Part shown: positions 33,022-41,429 of the stretch, piece after piece
Numbering within the stretch: the stretch's first letter is position 1
Layout: each line of letters opens with the position of its first letter
Notes under the pieces: model-generated
The model's database searches: none
What the model saw: only the letters and a program-made list of their open reading frames with translations
Told to the model about the DNA's origin: nothing
Made by a program: the position numbers and the translations under genes
Source of the DNA: Dehalococcoidia bacterium
GTDB taxonomy: Bacteria; Chloroflexota; Dehalococcoidia; Lucifugimonadales; JAGWBF01
Assembly: GCA_021295955.1 (NCBI GenBank)
Contig: JAGWBJ010000006.1
Location: 19,016 to 83,015 of the forward strand
DNA: 64,000 bases
Direction: 5' to 3'

Positions 33022-33648
33022 ATGAGCGCAGAACGCATTCTGCTGGGCACCACCAACCCCGCCAAGCTGGAGAAGCTCCGGTGGCTCTTGGAGGGGCTTC
33101 CCCTGGAGCCGGTGAGCCCCCGGGACCTGGGCATGGCCTGGAGGGGTCCCGACGAGGACGGCCCGACCCACCTGGAGACGGCCGTCGCCAAGGCGCGGGA
33201 ATGGTCCCTGGCAGCCTCCTTGCCGGCCGTCTCCACCGACGGCGGGCTCGTCATCCCGGCCCTGGGAGATGGCTGGCAGAGCACCCTGACCCACCGGTTC
33301 GCCGGGGAAGGCGTGGACGATACGACCAGGGTCTCCAGGCTGCTGGAGCTGATGGCGCCCCACTCGGGCGACGGACGGCGCGCCTCATGGGTGGAAGCGG
33401 TGGCCATCGCCGACGGGAAGAGCAGCCTGGCCTCCTGGGAGGTGCCCGGGGCCGCCGGAGTCTTGCTGGAGGCCCCTTCGGGGCCCACGACCTCCGGCTT
33501 CTGGGTCTTCTCCCTGTGGCATTTCCCCCACCTGGGCAAGACTTACAACGAGCTGGAACAGCCGGAGCTGGAGTCGCTGGACGACCACTGGGCCAAGCTG
33601 CGCGCCCTGGTCCGGCGGTTCTTCATGGACCGGCCCCCGCCGGGATGA
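33022..33648 (+). CDS. HAM1/RdgB-like nucleoside triphosphate pyrophosphatase
   Basis: 208 residues from ATG 33022. ILLGTTNPAKLEKLRWLL is the substrate-binding N-terminus of the HAM1 (ITPase) family; ETAVAKAREWSLAASLPAVSTDGGLV contains the metal-binding acidic motif. Known members remove dITP/XTP. The C-terminal half differs from classical RdgB: the usual SHR motif is missing and there is an aromatic-rich segment (FWVFSLWHFPHLGKTYNEL), so substrate choice may have changed. There is no Shine-Dalgarno; the mRNA appears nearly leaderless. Confidence 0.75.
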   Translation: MSAERILLGTTNPAKLEKLRWLLEGLPLEPVSPRDLGMAWRGPDEDGPTHLETAVAKAREWSLAASLPAVSTDGGLVIPALGDGWQSTLTHRFAGEGVDDTTRVSRLLELMAPHSGDGRRASWVEAVAIADGKSSLASWEVPGAAGVLLEAPSGPTTSGFWVFSLWHFPHLGKTYNELEQPELESLDDHWAKLRALVRRFFMDRPPPG

Positions 33649-33674
33649 CCCGGCGCCGTGGCATTGCCCGCGCC

Positions 33675-33688
33675 GATGTTGTAACATC
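33675..33688 (+). promoter_or_regulatory. Perfect inverted repeat upstream of CoA-transferase genes
   Basis: GATGTT-GT-AACATC is a perfect 14-base palindrome, 30 bases before the first CoA-transferase gene. It contains a TTGTAAC sequence that may also be part of the promoter. It could be an operator for a dimeric regulator. Confidence 0.45.
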
Positions 33689-33717
33689 AACGACGAAGGG
33701 TGTGACTGGAGAGCGCC

Positions 33718-34422
33718 ATGCGGAACAAGGTCTGCTCGTCCTTCGACGAGGCGGTGGCCGACATCCCCGACGGGTCCACCATCATGTTCCCGGGCTTCGC
33801 CGGCCCGGGGCAGCCCACGAACCTCATCGCCGCCCTGCTGCGTCAGGGAGCCCGAGACCTGACGGGCATCTCCAACAACCACGGGTTCCCCTACATGGCG
33901 ATGCACGTAGGCAAGCTGGTGGAAGCCGGACGGATGCGGAAGATGGTCTGCGCCTTCACCGCCGCACCCCGTCCCTCTCAGGCGCAGGCCTTCGAGAAGC
34001 TGCACGAGGCTGGCGAGATCGAGGCGGAGCTGGTCCCGCAGGGGACTCTGGCGGAGAGGATTCGCGCGGCGGGCGCGGGCATCGGCGCCTTCTACACCCC
34101 CACCAGCGCGGGCACCGAGGTGGCCGACGGCAAGGAGCGCCGGACCTTCGACGGCAGGGAGTACGTCCTAGAGTACCCGCTCCACGCCGACTACGCCTTC
34201 GTCCGCGCCCGGCGGGCCGACACCTTCGGCAACCTCCAGTACCGCATGTCGGCCCGGAACTTCAACCCAATCATGGCCCAGGCAGCCAGGGTGACCATCG
34301 TGGAGGTCGAAGAGGAGATCGTGGGGCTGGGGGACCTGGACCCCGACCAGGTGCACACGCCGGGAGTGGTCGTGGACAGGCTGGTCAAGATACCCCCGGC
34401 GCCCGAGGGCTACTGGCTGTAG
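33718..34422 (+). CDS. 3-oxoacid-type CoA transferase, subunit A
   Basis: 234 residues, the usual size for the alpha subunit. VADIPDGSTIMFPGFAGPGQP and LVPQGTLAERIRAAGAGIGAFYTPT are hallmark stretches; EYVLEYPLHADYAFVRARRADTFGNLQY follows. Transfers CoA between acyl donors and acids such as succinate and acetoacetate. The B subunit follows after 38 bases. The exact acid pair cannot be read from sequence. Confidence 0.92.
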   Translation: MRNKVCSSFDEAVADIPDGSTIMFPGFAGPGQPTNLIAALLRQGARDLTGISNNHGFPYMAMHVGKLVEAGRMRKMVCAFTAAPRPSQAQAFEKLHEAGEIEAELVPQGTLAERIRAAGAGIGAFYTPTSAGTEVADGKERRTFDGREYVLEYPLHADYAFVRARRADTFGNLQYRMSARNFNPIMAQAARVTIVEVEEEIVGLGDLDPDQVHTPGVVVDRLVKIPPAPEGYWL

Positions 34423-34460
34423 GCGCCGGGACACGCGCCTCCGCCCGGGAGTAGGAGAGC

Positions 34461-35126
34461 ATGGGAAAGACGCCGCTGGACAGACAGACCATGTGCAACC
34501 GTCTGGCCATGGAGTTCCAGGACGGCTGGATGGTCAACCTGGGCATAGGCATCCCCACCCTGTGCTCCAACTACGACTTCGGCGACAGGAGCATCGTCTT
34601 TCACTCGGAGAACGGGGTCATCGGCTACGGGCCCCTGGCAGCCGAGGGGGAGGAGGACGCGGACCTGGTCAACGCCGGCGGTCAGAGGGTGACCCTGGTG
34701 AAGGGCGCTGCCATCGTCCACCACGCCGACTCCTTCTCCCTGATCCGCGGGGGATACCTGGACGTCACGGTGCTGGGTTCCTACGAGGTGGCAGAGAACG
34801 GCGACTTCGCCAACTGGAAGACCGAGGGCAGGAAGGGCGGCGGGATAGGCGGGGCCATGGACCTGGCCGTGGGCGCCAGGCGGGTGTTCATCGCCATGGA
34901 GCACACCACCCGGGATGGCAAGCCGCGCCTGCTGAAGCGGTGCACCCTTCCCCTGACGGGCGCGGGGGTGGTCAAGCTGGTCGCCACCAACCTGGGGCTG
35001 TTCCAGGTCACCCCCCAGGGGTTCCTGATGACGGAGATCGCGCCGGGCTACACCCCCGAGGATGTCCAGGCCCTCACCGAGGCCCGGCTCGACATCTCCC
35101 CGGACCTGACCGAGTTCCGGACCTGA
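34461..35126 (+). CDS. 3-oxoacid-type CoA transferase, subunit B
   Basis: 221 residues. NLGIGIPTLCSNY and the catalytic glutamate in SENGVIGYGP are clear, as is GGYLDVTVLGSYEVAENGDFANW. The glutamate forms the covalent CoA thioester in this family. ATG 34461 is preceded by GGGAGTAGGAGAGC. Paired with the A subunit as an operon. Confidence 0.93.
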   Translation: MGKTPLDRQTMCNRLAMEFQDGWMVNLGIGIPTLCSNYDFGDRSIVFHSENGVIGYGPLAAEGEEDADLVNAGGQRVTLVKGAAIVHHADSFSLIRGGYLDVTVLGSYEVAENGDFANWKTEGRKGGGIGGAMDLAVGARRVFIAMEHTTRDGKPRLLKRCTLPLTGAGVVKLVATNLGLFQVTPQGFLMTEIAPGYTPEDVQALTEARLDISPDLTEFRT

Positions 35127-35208
35127 CGTCGGGGGGGCTCGAAGCGGATGTCTTCGCCTCCATGGCCTCGGACATAGGCCCCGTCACCCCCGGAGAGCGC
35201 CCCCTTTG

Positions 35209-35339
35209 TGTCATTCCGAGCGTAGCGAGGAATCTCTCCATGCCGCCGAGTATTGGGCCCGTGGCCTCGTAGCATAGCGTGCTCGTCGTAGGGTCTCTGA
35301 GATTCCTCGGCTGCTCTTCGCTGCGCTCGGAATGACAGA
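35209..35339. repeat. Inverted dispersed-repeat pair (CATTCCGAGCGtAGCGAGGAATCT type)
   Basis: TGTCATTCCGAGCGTAGCGAGGAATCTC on the left is mirrored about 60 bases later by GAGATTCCTCGGCTGCTCTTCGCTGCGCTCGGAATGACA. The arms are imperfect complements. Such elements resemble REP-type dispersed repeats and lie in the intergenic space after the CoA transferase. Confidence 0.7.
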
Positions 35340-35340
35340 C

Positions 35341-35463
35341 GAGGGGGCTTCGCTACGCTCGGAATGAACGGGCGAGGGGGCTTCGCTACGCTCGGAATGA
35401 ACGGGCGAGGGGGCTTCGCTACGCTCGGAATGACGGGCGAGGGGGCTTCGCTACGCTCGGAAT
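35341..35463 (+). repeat. 33-bp tandem repeat, four copies
   Basis: GAGGGGGCTTCGCTACGCTCGGAATGAACGGGC occurs twice exactly, a third time one base shorter, and a fourth time truncated. The core GCTTCGCTACGCTCGGAATGA is the right arm of the inverted element immediately before it, so the array seems to have grown by tandem amplification of that arm. With the preceding pair it fills most of the 376-base gap, which has no gene. Confidence 0.88.
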
Positions 35464-35502
35464 CGAGCGCCCACAAAGGGCGCCCCTACGACAGGACCAA
35501 GG

Positions 35503-36489
35503 CTAGCCGACGCCCTTCTGGTAGACCTGGACGCGGTGCCGCTGGCAGTCCGAGACCAGCACCCTGCCGTCCCGGTCGAACACCACCGCCACAGGGTACC
35601 AGAAGGCCCGCTCGGGGCCGCGGTCCCTGACCAGGTCCCTCTGCAGACGCATGTCGGGGTTGGCGTCCAGTTTGGCCTGGCCCCACTTGGACATCTCCGA
35701 GTCGCCGGTGAAGGTGGTGATGTGGCGGCCGTCGGAGGTCATGACCTGTACCCGGTGGTTGCCCCAGTCGGCCACGTAGATGTCCCCGTCTCGGTCGACC
35801 CCCACCCCGGCGGGCCGGTTGAGCTGGCCTATACCGGCGCCCGGGGAGCCGAACTCGGCCAGGAACTCTCCCTCGGGGCTGAACTTCTGGACCCGGTCGT
35901 TTCGCCAGTCGGCCACGTAAACGCGGCCCTCGGCATCGACGTCCATGCCCCAGGGGGCGCTGAACTGGCCCGGACCGGAGCCCTCCTCTCCCCAGCCGGC
36001 GAGGAAGCGGCCGTCCCGGGTGAACTTCTGCACACGGCAGTTCTGGCTGTCCACCACGTACAGGTTCTGGTCCGGGTCGAGCTCCATGCCCGAGGGCTGG
36101 TTCATCTGGCCGGCCCCCGTGCCCTGAGCTCCCCACTTGTCCAGAAAATCGCCGTCCTTGTTGAAGATGGACACCCGGTTCAACCACTGGTCGAGCACGT
36201 AGACGTTGTCGGCGTCGTCCACGGTGATGGACACGGGCCAGATGAACTCGCCGTCAGCCTCGCCGTACTGGCCGAACTGCCTCAGGTAGTCCTCCTCGAT
36301 GGTGCACACCGTCACCCTCACGCCATCGGGCCGGTCCTCCCGGGAGCGGGAGGGCACGTACATCACGCCCTCGCTGTCCAGGGCCAGGTCCATGGGGTGC
36401 CTGAAGCCCGGGCCCGAGTATTCGGCCCGCCCGATGGTGTGGCTGTAGTGAAAGGTCCTGGTGGTGATGCCGAAGAATATGCTGCTCAT
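35503..36489 (-). CDS. NHL-repeat beta-propeller protein
   Basis: 328 residues with about six NHL blades, each of the form FSAPWGMDVDAEGRVYVADW followed by NDRVQKFSPEGEFLAEFG. No signal peptide or added catalytic domain is seen. NHL propellers usually bind protein or ligand, and some are lyases. The ATG follows TTGGAGGGTCGCAGAC. It is 64 bases downstream of the DUF1800 gene on the same strand, so the two are likely co-transcribed. Confidence 0.9.
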   Translation of the reverse strand: MSSIFFGITTRTFHYSHTIGRAEYSGPGFRHPMDLALDSEGVMYVPSRSREDRPDGVRVTVCTIEEDYLRQFGQYGEADGEFIWPVSITVDDADNVYVLDQWLNRVSIFNKDGDFLDKWGAQGTGAGQMNQPSGMELDPDQNLYVVDSQNCRVQKFTRDGRFLAGWGEEGSGPGQFSAPWGMDVDAEGRVYVADWRNDRVQKFSPEGEFLAEFGSPGAGIGQLNRPAGVGVDRDGDIYVADWGNHRVQVMTSDGRHITTFTGDSEMSKWGQAKLDANPDMRLQRDLVRDRGPERAFWYPVAVVFDRDGRVLVSDCQRHRVQVYQKGVG

Positions 36490-36553
36490 GTCTGCGACCC
36501 TCCAAGCGAGACCTGGCGCCGGCCCCCTGCGGGGACAAGGGCGGGACGGGACC

Positions 36554-37978
36554 TCAGCAGTATTGGTATTCCGCCGAGGCGGCGATCATCTGGAGCATCT
36601 CGCTCACCCGGCGGTCGAAGACGCTACGGGCCTCCTGGGTGTCGGTGGACAGGGGACCGGCCTCCCTCACGTGGGCCACCAGCGAGTCCCTGGTCTTTCC
36701 CGTGACCTCCAGCGGGCCCATCAGGTCCAGACAGCCGTCCACCAGCCCCTCGGGAGTCGCCGCGTCGCTGCGCGCGGCCACCCGGTCCACGATGTCCCGG
36801 ACGCCCGGCAGGCCGATGTTGCTCACCTGCTCGGACACGAAGTTGATCCGCTCCACCAGGCTGCCGCTGTCGATCCACTCCCTGCCCGTGTGCCAGCCCT
36901 CGACGGTGGGCGGGTTCATCAGCTCCTGGCCCATGTACCCCACCTCCATGGCAATGGGGAAGAGGCCCGGCTTGGGCGACGAGTAGTCCCTCACCAGACG
37001 CATCGTGCCCACCACCACGTCGGTGGGGCTCTTCACCTTGGCGTACCTGACCGCCTCGGACTTGAAGAAGTCCGAGTTGAACAGCACGCGGAGCACGGGC
37101 CTTAACTCGTAGCCGTTGTCGACGAAGGCCTCCTCCAAGGTGCGAATGGCTTCCATGTCCCGAGGCGGCGTGTCCTTCCAGGCTGGGACCTGTACGTCGT
37201 CGGCGACGAAGAAGTTATACAGGTGCCGGGCGACGAACCTGGCCGTCGCCGGCTGCCGGACGATGATGTCCACGATGTCCTCGCCGTTCCAACACCCGGT
37301 CTCCCCCAGGAAAGTCTTCTCCCCGTCGTCGTGGTCCGCCGGGTCGTAGAGGAACTCCCAGTCGGCCCGGCCGAAGGGGAACACGGGCATGGTGGGGGCC
37401 ACGTTCCAGCCGGTGAACGCCCTGGACGCCGCCTTGACGTCGTCCTCGGTGTAGTTGAACTGGCCGTCCATCCCCACGCCCAACGAGAAGAGCTCCAGCA
37501 GCTCCCTGCCGTAGTTCTCGTTGATGGAGCCCTTGTGGTTGTCGATATTGTCCAGGTACTGCACCATGGCCGGGTCCCGGGACAGGGCGATGAGCAGGTC
37601 CCGGAAGCTGCCCAGCCCCAGCCGGCGGAACATGTCGATCTGCAGGCTGAGCTGCCGGCCGTTGTCCACCTTGGCGTACCCCGAGCACAGGATCCCGTGC
37701 CAGAAGAGAGCGATCTTGTCCTCCATGGGCCGGTGGGTGTTGATCATCCTGTAGGTCCACATTACCTCGTTGTTGATCACGTTGGGCCGGTCGCCGTACT
37801 CGGGGAAGGCCCGCAGGTAGATGTCGTCCTGCCAGGGGGGCTGGGCCTCGGGGGCCAGCAGCTCCTCCACCGTCGCCTCGTATCCCTTGGCGACGTACTC
37901 CTCGAGCTGCTGCCTGGTTGCGCCGAAGGCGGCGCGCCGCATCAAGTGGGCCATGAGGGCTATATCTGTGTTCTCCAC
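36554..37978 (-). CDS. DUF1800-family protein
   Basis: 474 residues from GTG 37978 with AAGGAGG four bases upstream. Recognised by AHLMRRAAFGATRQQLEEYVAKGY at the N-terminus, KIALFWHGILCSG, NENYGRELLELFSLGVGMDGQFNYTEDDV and ASRAFTGWN. The family is widespread but of unknown function and normally sits beside a DUF1501 gene. Here no DUF1501 gene is present on either side; an NHL protein follows instead. No signal peptide is obvious. Confidence 0.9.
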   Translation of the reverse strand: MENTDIALMAHLMRRAAFGATRQQLEEYVAKGYEATVEELLAPEAQPPWQDDIYLRAFPEYGDRPNVINNEVMWTYRMINTHRPMEDKIALFWHGILCSGYAKVDNGRQLSLQIDMFRRLGLGSFRDLLIALSRDPAMVQYLDNIDNHKGSINENYGRELLELFSLGVGMDGQFNYTEDDVKAASRAFTGWNVAPTMPVFPFGRADWEFLYDPADHDDGEKTFLGETGCWNGEDIVDIIVRQPATARFVARHLYNFFVADDVQVPAWKDTPPRDMEAIRTLEEAFVDNGYELRPVLRVLFNSDFFKSEAVRYAKVKSPTDVVVGTMRLVRDYSSPKPGLFPIAMEVGYMGQELMNPPTVEGWHTGREWIDSGSLVERINFVSEQVSNIGLPGVRDIVDRVAARSDAATPEGLVDGCLDLMGPLEVTGKTRDSLVAHVREAGPLSTDTQEARSVFDRRVSEMLQMIAASAEYQYC

Positions 37979-38124
37979 GACGCCTCCTTGCGGATATGTG
38001 GTAAATCTCTACGAAGGACGGAGCTGCTATCGGGTATGGCCGTATAGTAGCATCACGCGACAAGAAAATCCACAGGAGCGCCCGGCCCGTCGTTACTCTG
38101 AAAATAGCCTCACGGCGCCCCCTC

Positions 38125-38216
38125 CGTCACTCCCGCGGAAGCATGTCCTCGGACTTGATACGGGGGCGGGAATCCAAGGCGCCCAATAATGGATTCCCGC
38201 CTGCGCGGGAACGACG
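38125..38216. repeat. REP-like element with nested inverted repeats
   Basis: GCGGGAATCCA and TGGATTCCCGC form a perfect 11-bp inverted repeat 13 bases apart. They are nested inside CGTCACTCCCGC and GCGGGAACGACG, which pair at ten of twelve positions. The sequence type (CATTCCCGC...GCGGGAATCCA) recurs at 39341-39407 on the other side of the PAC2 gene. The rest of this 356-base gap shows no gene. Confidence 0.75.
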
Positions 38217-38334
38217 ATGGGTGAGCGCCCTGGGTCGCGGCCTTCGACGGAACGACCGGGTTCGTTGGTTCCCAGCCTGGGGCTTGGGATACTACGTCGC
38301 GGCTGGCTCACCGTACTCCGCCAGCCTGAGCGCT

Positions 38335-39213
38335 CTAGGCGCCCGACCCGCGCTGCCGCTTGAGGAACTCCTCCAGGTCCTGGACCAGCTCCTCGGGCCG
38401 GGGCATGTCCCCCCCGCTCACCACGTGGGCCTCGTCGTACCTCTGCTCCAGCTTGTGGACGTAGGAGCGGATCTGGCTGTCGTCACCCACGGCCTTCTCC
38501 ACCTCCCGGTCGAAGGTGTCCGCCGCCGAGCCAAGCTCGTCCAGTGACACGTTCATGTCCAGGATGCGGTACAGGTTGCTGGCCAGGGCGTAGCTCACTC
38601 GATAGTTGGGCGCCGCGTGGAGATAGTGGGGGGTGTGGCCCCAGATGGTGGCGAACTGCAGCCCGCGGTCGTTGCAGGCCTCCATGACCGCGGAGGTTAT
38701 GCCCGTGGGGCCCTGGTAGTTGGATGCGACCACCCGCTCCTCCAGGGACTGCCTCAGCTCCGGCCGGTTGGCCGAGCCCGATACCCGGACGCCCCGGGTG
38801 TGGGGGACGGCGTCCAGCAACGACCCCAGGTGGAGGACGGTCTCGACTCCCCATCTCTGGGCGGGCTCCAGAAGGGCCCGGCAGTAGGTCTTCCACCGCA
38901 GGCCCGGCTCCAGGCCCATGAAGAACATGAGCCCCGACGACCTGTCCTGGGAGACCCAGTAGAACAGCTCGTTGGCGGGCCACCTGATCACCCTGTCGCC
39001 CGCGCTGTTGATGCTGGTCTGGGGTCGCACCTGGGTGAAGTCGTAGAACTCCTCGGGGTCCATCTCCGCGAACCTTCGGGCCGGCAGCTTTCTCAGAAAG
39101 TACCGTATGGCGCCGCTGGCGCCCTCGCCGGCGTCCGGCCACCCTTTGAACGCCGTTATCAGGTGCGTTATGGGGATGGGGGGCTCTTCGGTTACGGTCA
39201 TGTAGTGAGGCAT
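38335..39213 (-). CDS. PAC2-family protein
   Basis: 292 residues from ATG 39213, below a TGCTATAAT-like promoter; the ORF-track start lies at or above the transcription start. PAC2 features: PITHLITAFKGWPDAGEGASGAIRYFLRKL, then VETVLHLGSLLDAVPHTRGVRVSGSAN and PTGITSAVMEACNDRGLQFATIWGHTPHYL. The C-terminus is a charged coiled-coil-like segment. The family is related to proteasome assembly chaperones and to a group of ATP-grasp-like ligase partners; in Chloroflexota the role is not established. No proteasome gene is in the window. Confidence 0.88.
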   Translation of the reverse strand: MPHYMTVTEEPPIPITHLITAFKGWPDAGEGASGAIRYFLRKLPARRFAEMDPEEFYDFTQVRPQTSINSAGDRVIRWPANELFYWVSQDRSSGLMFFMGLEPGLRWKTYCRALLEPAQRWGVETVLHLGSLLDAVPHTRGVRVSGSANRPELRQSLEERVVASNYQGPTGITSAVMEACNDRGLQFATIWGHTPHYLHAAPNYRVSYALASNLYRILDMNVSLDELGSAADTFDREVEKAVGDDSQIRSYVHKLEQRYDEAHVVSGGDMPRPEELVQDLEEFLKRQRGSGA

Positions 39214-39283
39214 GTTATCGAGCCTTGCTGAACAACGTGGGGGAGCCGTAAGCCGGGGTACGGGCCGCAGCCCGTCCACTTAG

Positions 39284-39289
39284 ATTATA
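39284..39289 (-). promoter_or_regulatory. -10 element of PAC2 gene
   Basis: Minus strand GGGTGTATAATCTAAG gives TATAAT about 70 bases before ATG 39213. Confidence 0.5.
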
Positions 39290-39340
39290 CACCCGGCCCC
39301 AAGGGCGGATGCCCCCCTCTTTTCTATGCAACCCGTCTAC

Positions 39341-39407
39341 CGTCATTCCCCCGCACGCGGGAATCCATACCTGGACACATTGGACTCCCGCTTTCGAGGG
39401 AGTGACG
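39341..39407. repeat. Second REP-like element of the GCGGGAATCCA type
   Basis: CGTCATTCCCCCGCACGCGGGAATCCA is followed 12 bases later by TGGACTCCCGCTTTCGAGGGAGTGACGG. Each half can fold on itself, and the two are imperfect inverted copies of one another, as in the element at 38125. Confidence 0.72.
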
Positions 39408-39480
39408 GAGCCAGGCAAGTCGCGTCTCCACATGTCTTCTTTGACACGGGTACGGGCCTTCACTATACTCCCACCCAAAG

Positions 39481-39516
39481 CCGGGACCCTTGCCGGGACC
39501 CTTGCCGGGACCCTTG
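39481..39516 (+). repeat. 12-bp perfect tandem repeat, three copies
   Basis: CCGGGACCCTTG occurs three times in exact tandem, 36 bases before the ATG of the LLM oxidoreductase gene at 39552. It lies outside any coding frame. Confidence 0.88.
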
Positions 39517-39551
39517 GATGTAGCGGAGATGCCCGGGCGAAGGAGGCTCCC

Positions 39552-40505
39552 ATGAAGTACGGCTTCACCGTGCCCAACCGCGGGCCGCTGGCCACGCCCG
39601 AGGCCCTGGGGAGCCTGGCCCGGCACGGGGAGGAGATGGGGTTCGATTCCATCCAGACCGGCGACCACATCGTCGTTCCCAACAGCATCGCCTCCCGCTA
39701 CCCCTACTCCCAGGGCGGCGAGTTTCCCGGCGGCGACCTGGGAGAGTCCATGGAGCAGCTCACGCTCCTGTCCTTCCTGGCGGGACAGACGACGCGTATC
39801 CGCCTGGTGACCAGCGTCATCATCGTCCCCCACCGCAACCCCCTGGTGGCCGCCAAGGTCCTGGCGACCCTGGACGTCCTGTCGGGAGGCCGGCTCGTCG
39901 TGGGCGTCGGAGCGGGCTGGATGAAGGAGGAGTTCGACGCGCTGGGCCTCCCTCCCTTCGAGGAGCGGGGGGCCGTGACCGACGAGTACATTCGCGCCTA
40001 CAAGGAGCTGTGGACCAGCGACAACCCGTCCTTCGAGGGGAAATATTGCCGCTTCTCGGACCTGTCGTCCCTGCCCCACCCGGTCCAGAAGCCCCACCCG
40101 CCCATCTGGGTGGGAGGCGAGAGCCCCAGGGCCCTGCGCCGCACCGCAGAGCTGGGAGACGGCTGGTACCCCATCGGCTCGAACCCCGACTTCCCCATGG
40201 GCACGCCGGAGCAGCTTGCCGACGGCATCAGGCGGCTGGGCATCCGCGCCCGCAGGGCGGGAAGGGACCCCTCCGAGGTCCAGGTGATCTACCGGACGCC
40301 CCACTACCGGCTGGACCCAGCCGACGCGCCTGAAGGGCGGGCGCCCTTTACCGGAAGCGCCGGGCAGATAGCGGCGGACGTACGCGCCTACGCCGCGATG
40401 GGCGTCGGATACCTGGTGCTGGACTTCACCCGCAACGCCCGGAGCGTGGACGAATGCGTGGGCTACATGGAGGCGTTCTCGTCTCGGGTGCTCCCTCAGG
40501 TCTAG
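39552..40505 (+). CDS. LLM-class (luciferase-like) flavin-dependent oxidoreductase
   Basis: 317 residues from ATG 39552, five bases after AGGAGG; the ORF-track start runs through a REP-like repeat. Luciferase-like barrel features: GEEMGFDSIQTGDHIVVP, TTRIRLVTSVIIVPHRNPLVAAKVLATLDVLSGGRLVVGVGAGWMKEEF, and PPIWVGGESPRALRRTAELGDGW. Such enzymes use FMN or F420 to hydroxylate or reduce organic substrates; this one has the general TIGR03619-like pattern, which favours F420, but cofactor choice is not certain. Confidence 0.9.
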   Translation: MKYGFTVPNRGPLATPEALGSLARHGEEMGFDSIQTGDHIVVPNSIASRYPYSQGGEFPGGDLGESMEQLTLLSFLAGQTTRIRLVTSVIIVPHRNPLVAAKVLATLDVLSGGRLVVGVGAGWMKEEFDALGLPPFEERGAVTDEYIRAYKELWTSDNPSFEGKYCRFSDLSSLPHPVQKPHPPIWVGGESPRALRRTAELGDGWYPIGSNPDFPMGTPEQLADGIRRLGIRARRAGRDPSEVQVIYRTPHYRLDPADAPEGRAPFTGSAGQIAADVRAYAAMGVGYLVLDFTRNARSVDECVGYMEAFSSRVLPQV

Positions 40506-40550
40506 CAGGCTCCCCCAACCCCTTCCGCCGGGAGACCGGCCAAGAGCGGG

Positions 40551-41393
40551 CTACAGGACCTTCGCCGCCAAGCCCTCCAGGTCCCTGGCGGCCTTTTCCC
40601 CCACCGGAGCCGGGAGGGACACGATGGCCCGGTCCGCCCCAGCCTGCTGGAAGCGCCGTATCAGGTCCCGGTCGGCGTCGGCGCCAAACACGGTGACGTC
40701 GAAGCCCGCCGGGTCCCGTCCCGCCGCCTCGGCCATCTCCTCTATGGCGGCCCTCCCCGCGCTGATCTGCTCCGGGGTGACCCTCGTCGGCATCCAGCCG
40801 TCGCCCCAGGCGGCCACACGCCTGAAGACGTTGGCGGCGAACCCGCCCAGCAGAACGGGAGGGTGGGGCTTCCGGGCGGGCTTGGGGAAGGACCGTACCG
40901 GAGGGAAGTCGTAGAACCTTCCGTGGAACTCGGCTTCCTCCTTGGTCCACAGCTCCTTCATGGCAAGGATGGACTCCCGGGTCTGACTCCACCGGTGGGC
41001 GAAGTCTCCGCCCATTATCTCGGTCTCCTCTTTCAGCCAGCCGGCGCCGATGCCGAAGATGAACCGGCCGCCGGACAGCATGTCCAGGGTGGCGATCTCC
41101 TTGGCCAGCAGGAGGGGGTTCCGCTCGGGGACCAGGCATATCCCCGTGCCCAGGTTCAGCGTGGTGGTGACGGCCGAGGCCCGGGCCAGCCCCATGAAGG
41201 GGTCCGCCACGTGGGCCATGTCCGGGGGGATGGAGCCGTCGGGGGTGCCGCCGTACTTGCTATCGGTGTGCACCGGGATGATGGGATGCTCCGGCAGCCA
41301 GATGGACTCGAACCCCAGAGACTCGGCCAGGGCGGCCAGCTCCGCAACGTCGGGCGAGTCGTCGATCAACCTCATGTTGACGCCTATCTTCAC
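40551..41393 (-). CDS. LLM-class F420-type oxidoreductase, second copy
   Basis: 280 residues from GTG 41393 (GAGGAGAC site). The fold markers are LAESLGFESIWLPEHPIIP, LGTGICLVPERNPLLLAKEIATLDMLSGGRFIFGIGAGWLKEE, and PPVLLGGFAANVFRRVAAWGDGWMP. It converges with the first LLM gene but is only distantly similar, so it is not a recent duplicate. The C-terminal region is shorter. Substrate unknown; likely cytoplasmic. Confidence 0.9.
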   Translation of the reverse strand: MKIGVNMRLIDDSPDVAELAALAESLGFESIWLPEHPIIPVHTDSKYGGTPDGSIPPDMAHVADPFMGLARASAVTTTLNLGTGICLVPERNPLLLAKEIATLDMLSGGRFIFGIGAGWLKEETEIMGGDFAHRWSQTRESILAMKELWTKEEAEFHGRFYDFPPVRSFPKPARKPHPPVLLGGFAANVFRRVAAWGDGWMPTRVTPEQISAGRAAIEEMAEAAGRDPAGFDVTVFGADADRDLIRRFQQAGADRAIVSLPAPVGEKAARDLEGLAAKVL

Positions 41394-41429
41394 GGCCTGT
41401 CTCCTCTCGCGGCGGTGTCCCCAATGTTA

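Noticed and set aside
35341-35463. Possible CRISPR array
   Set aside because: Same reason: contiguous 33-bp units without spacers.
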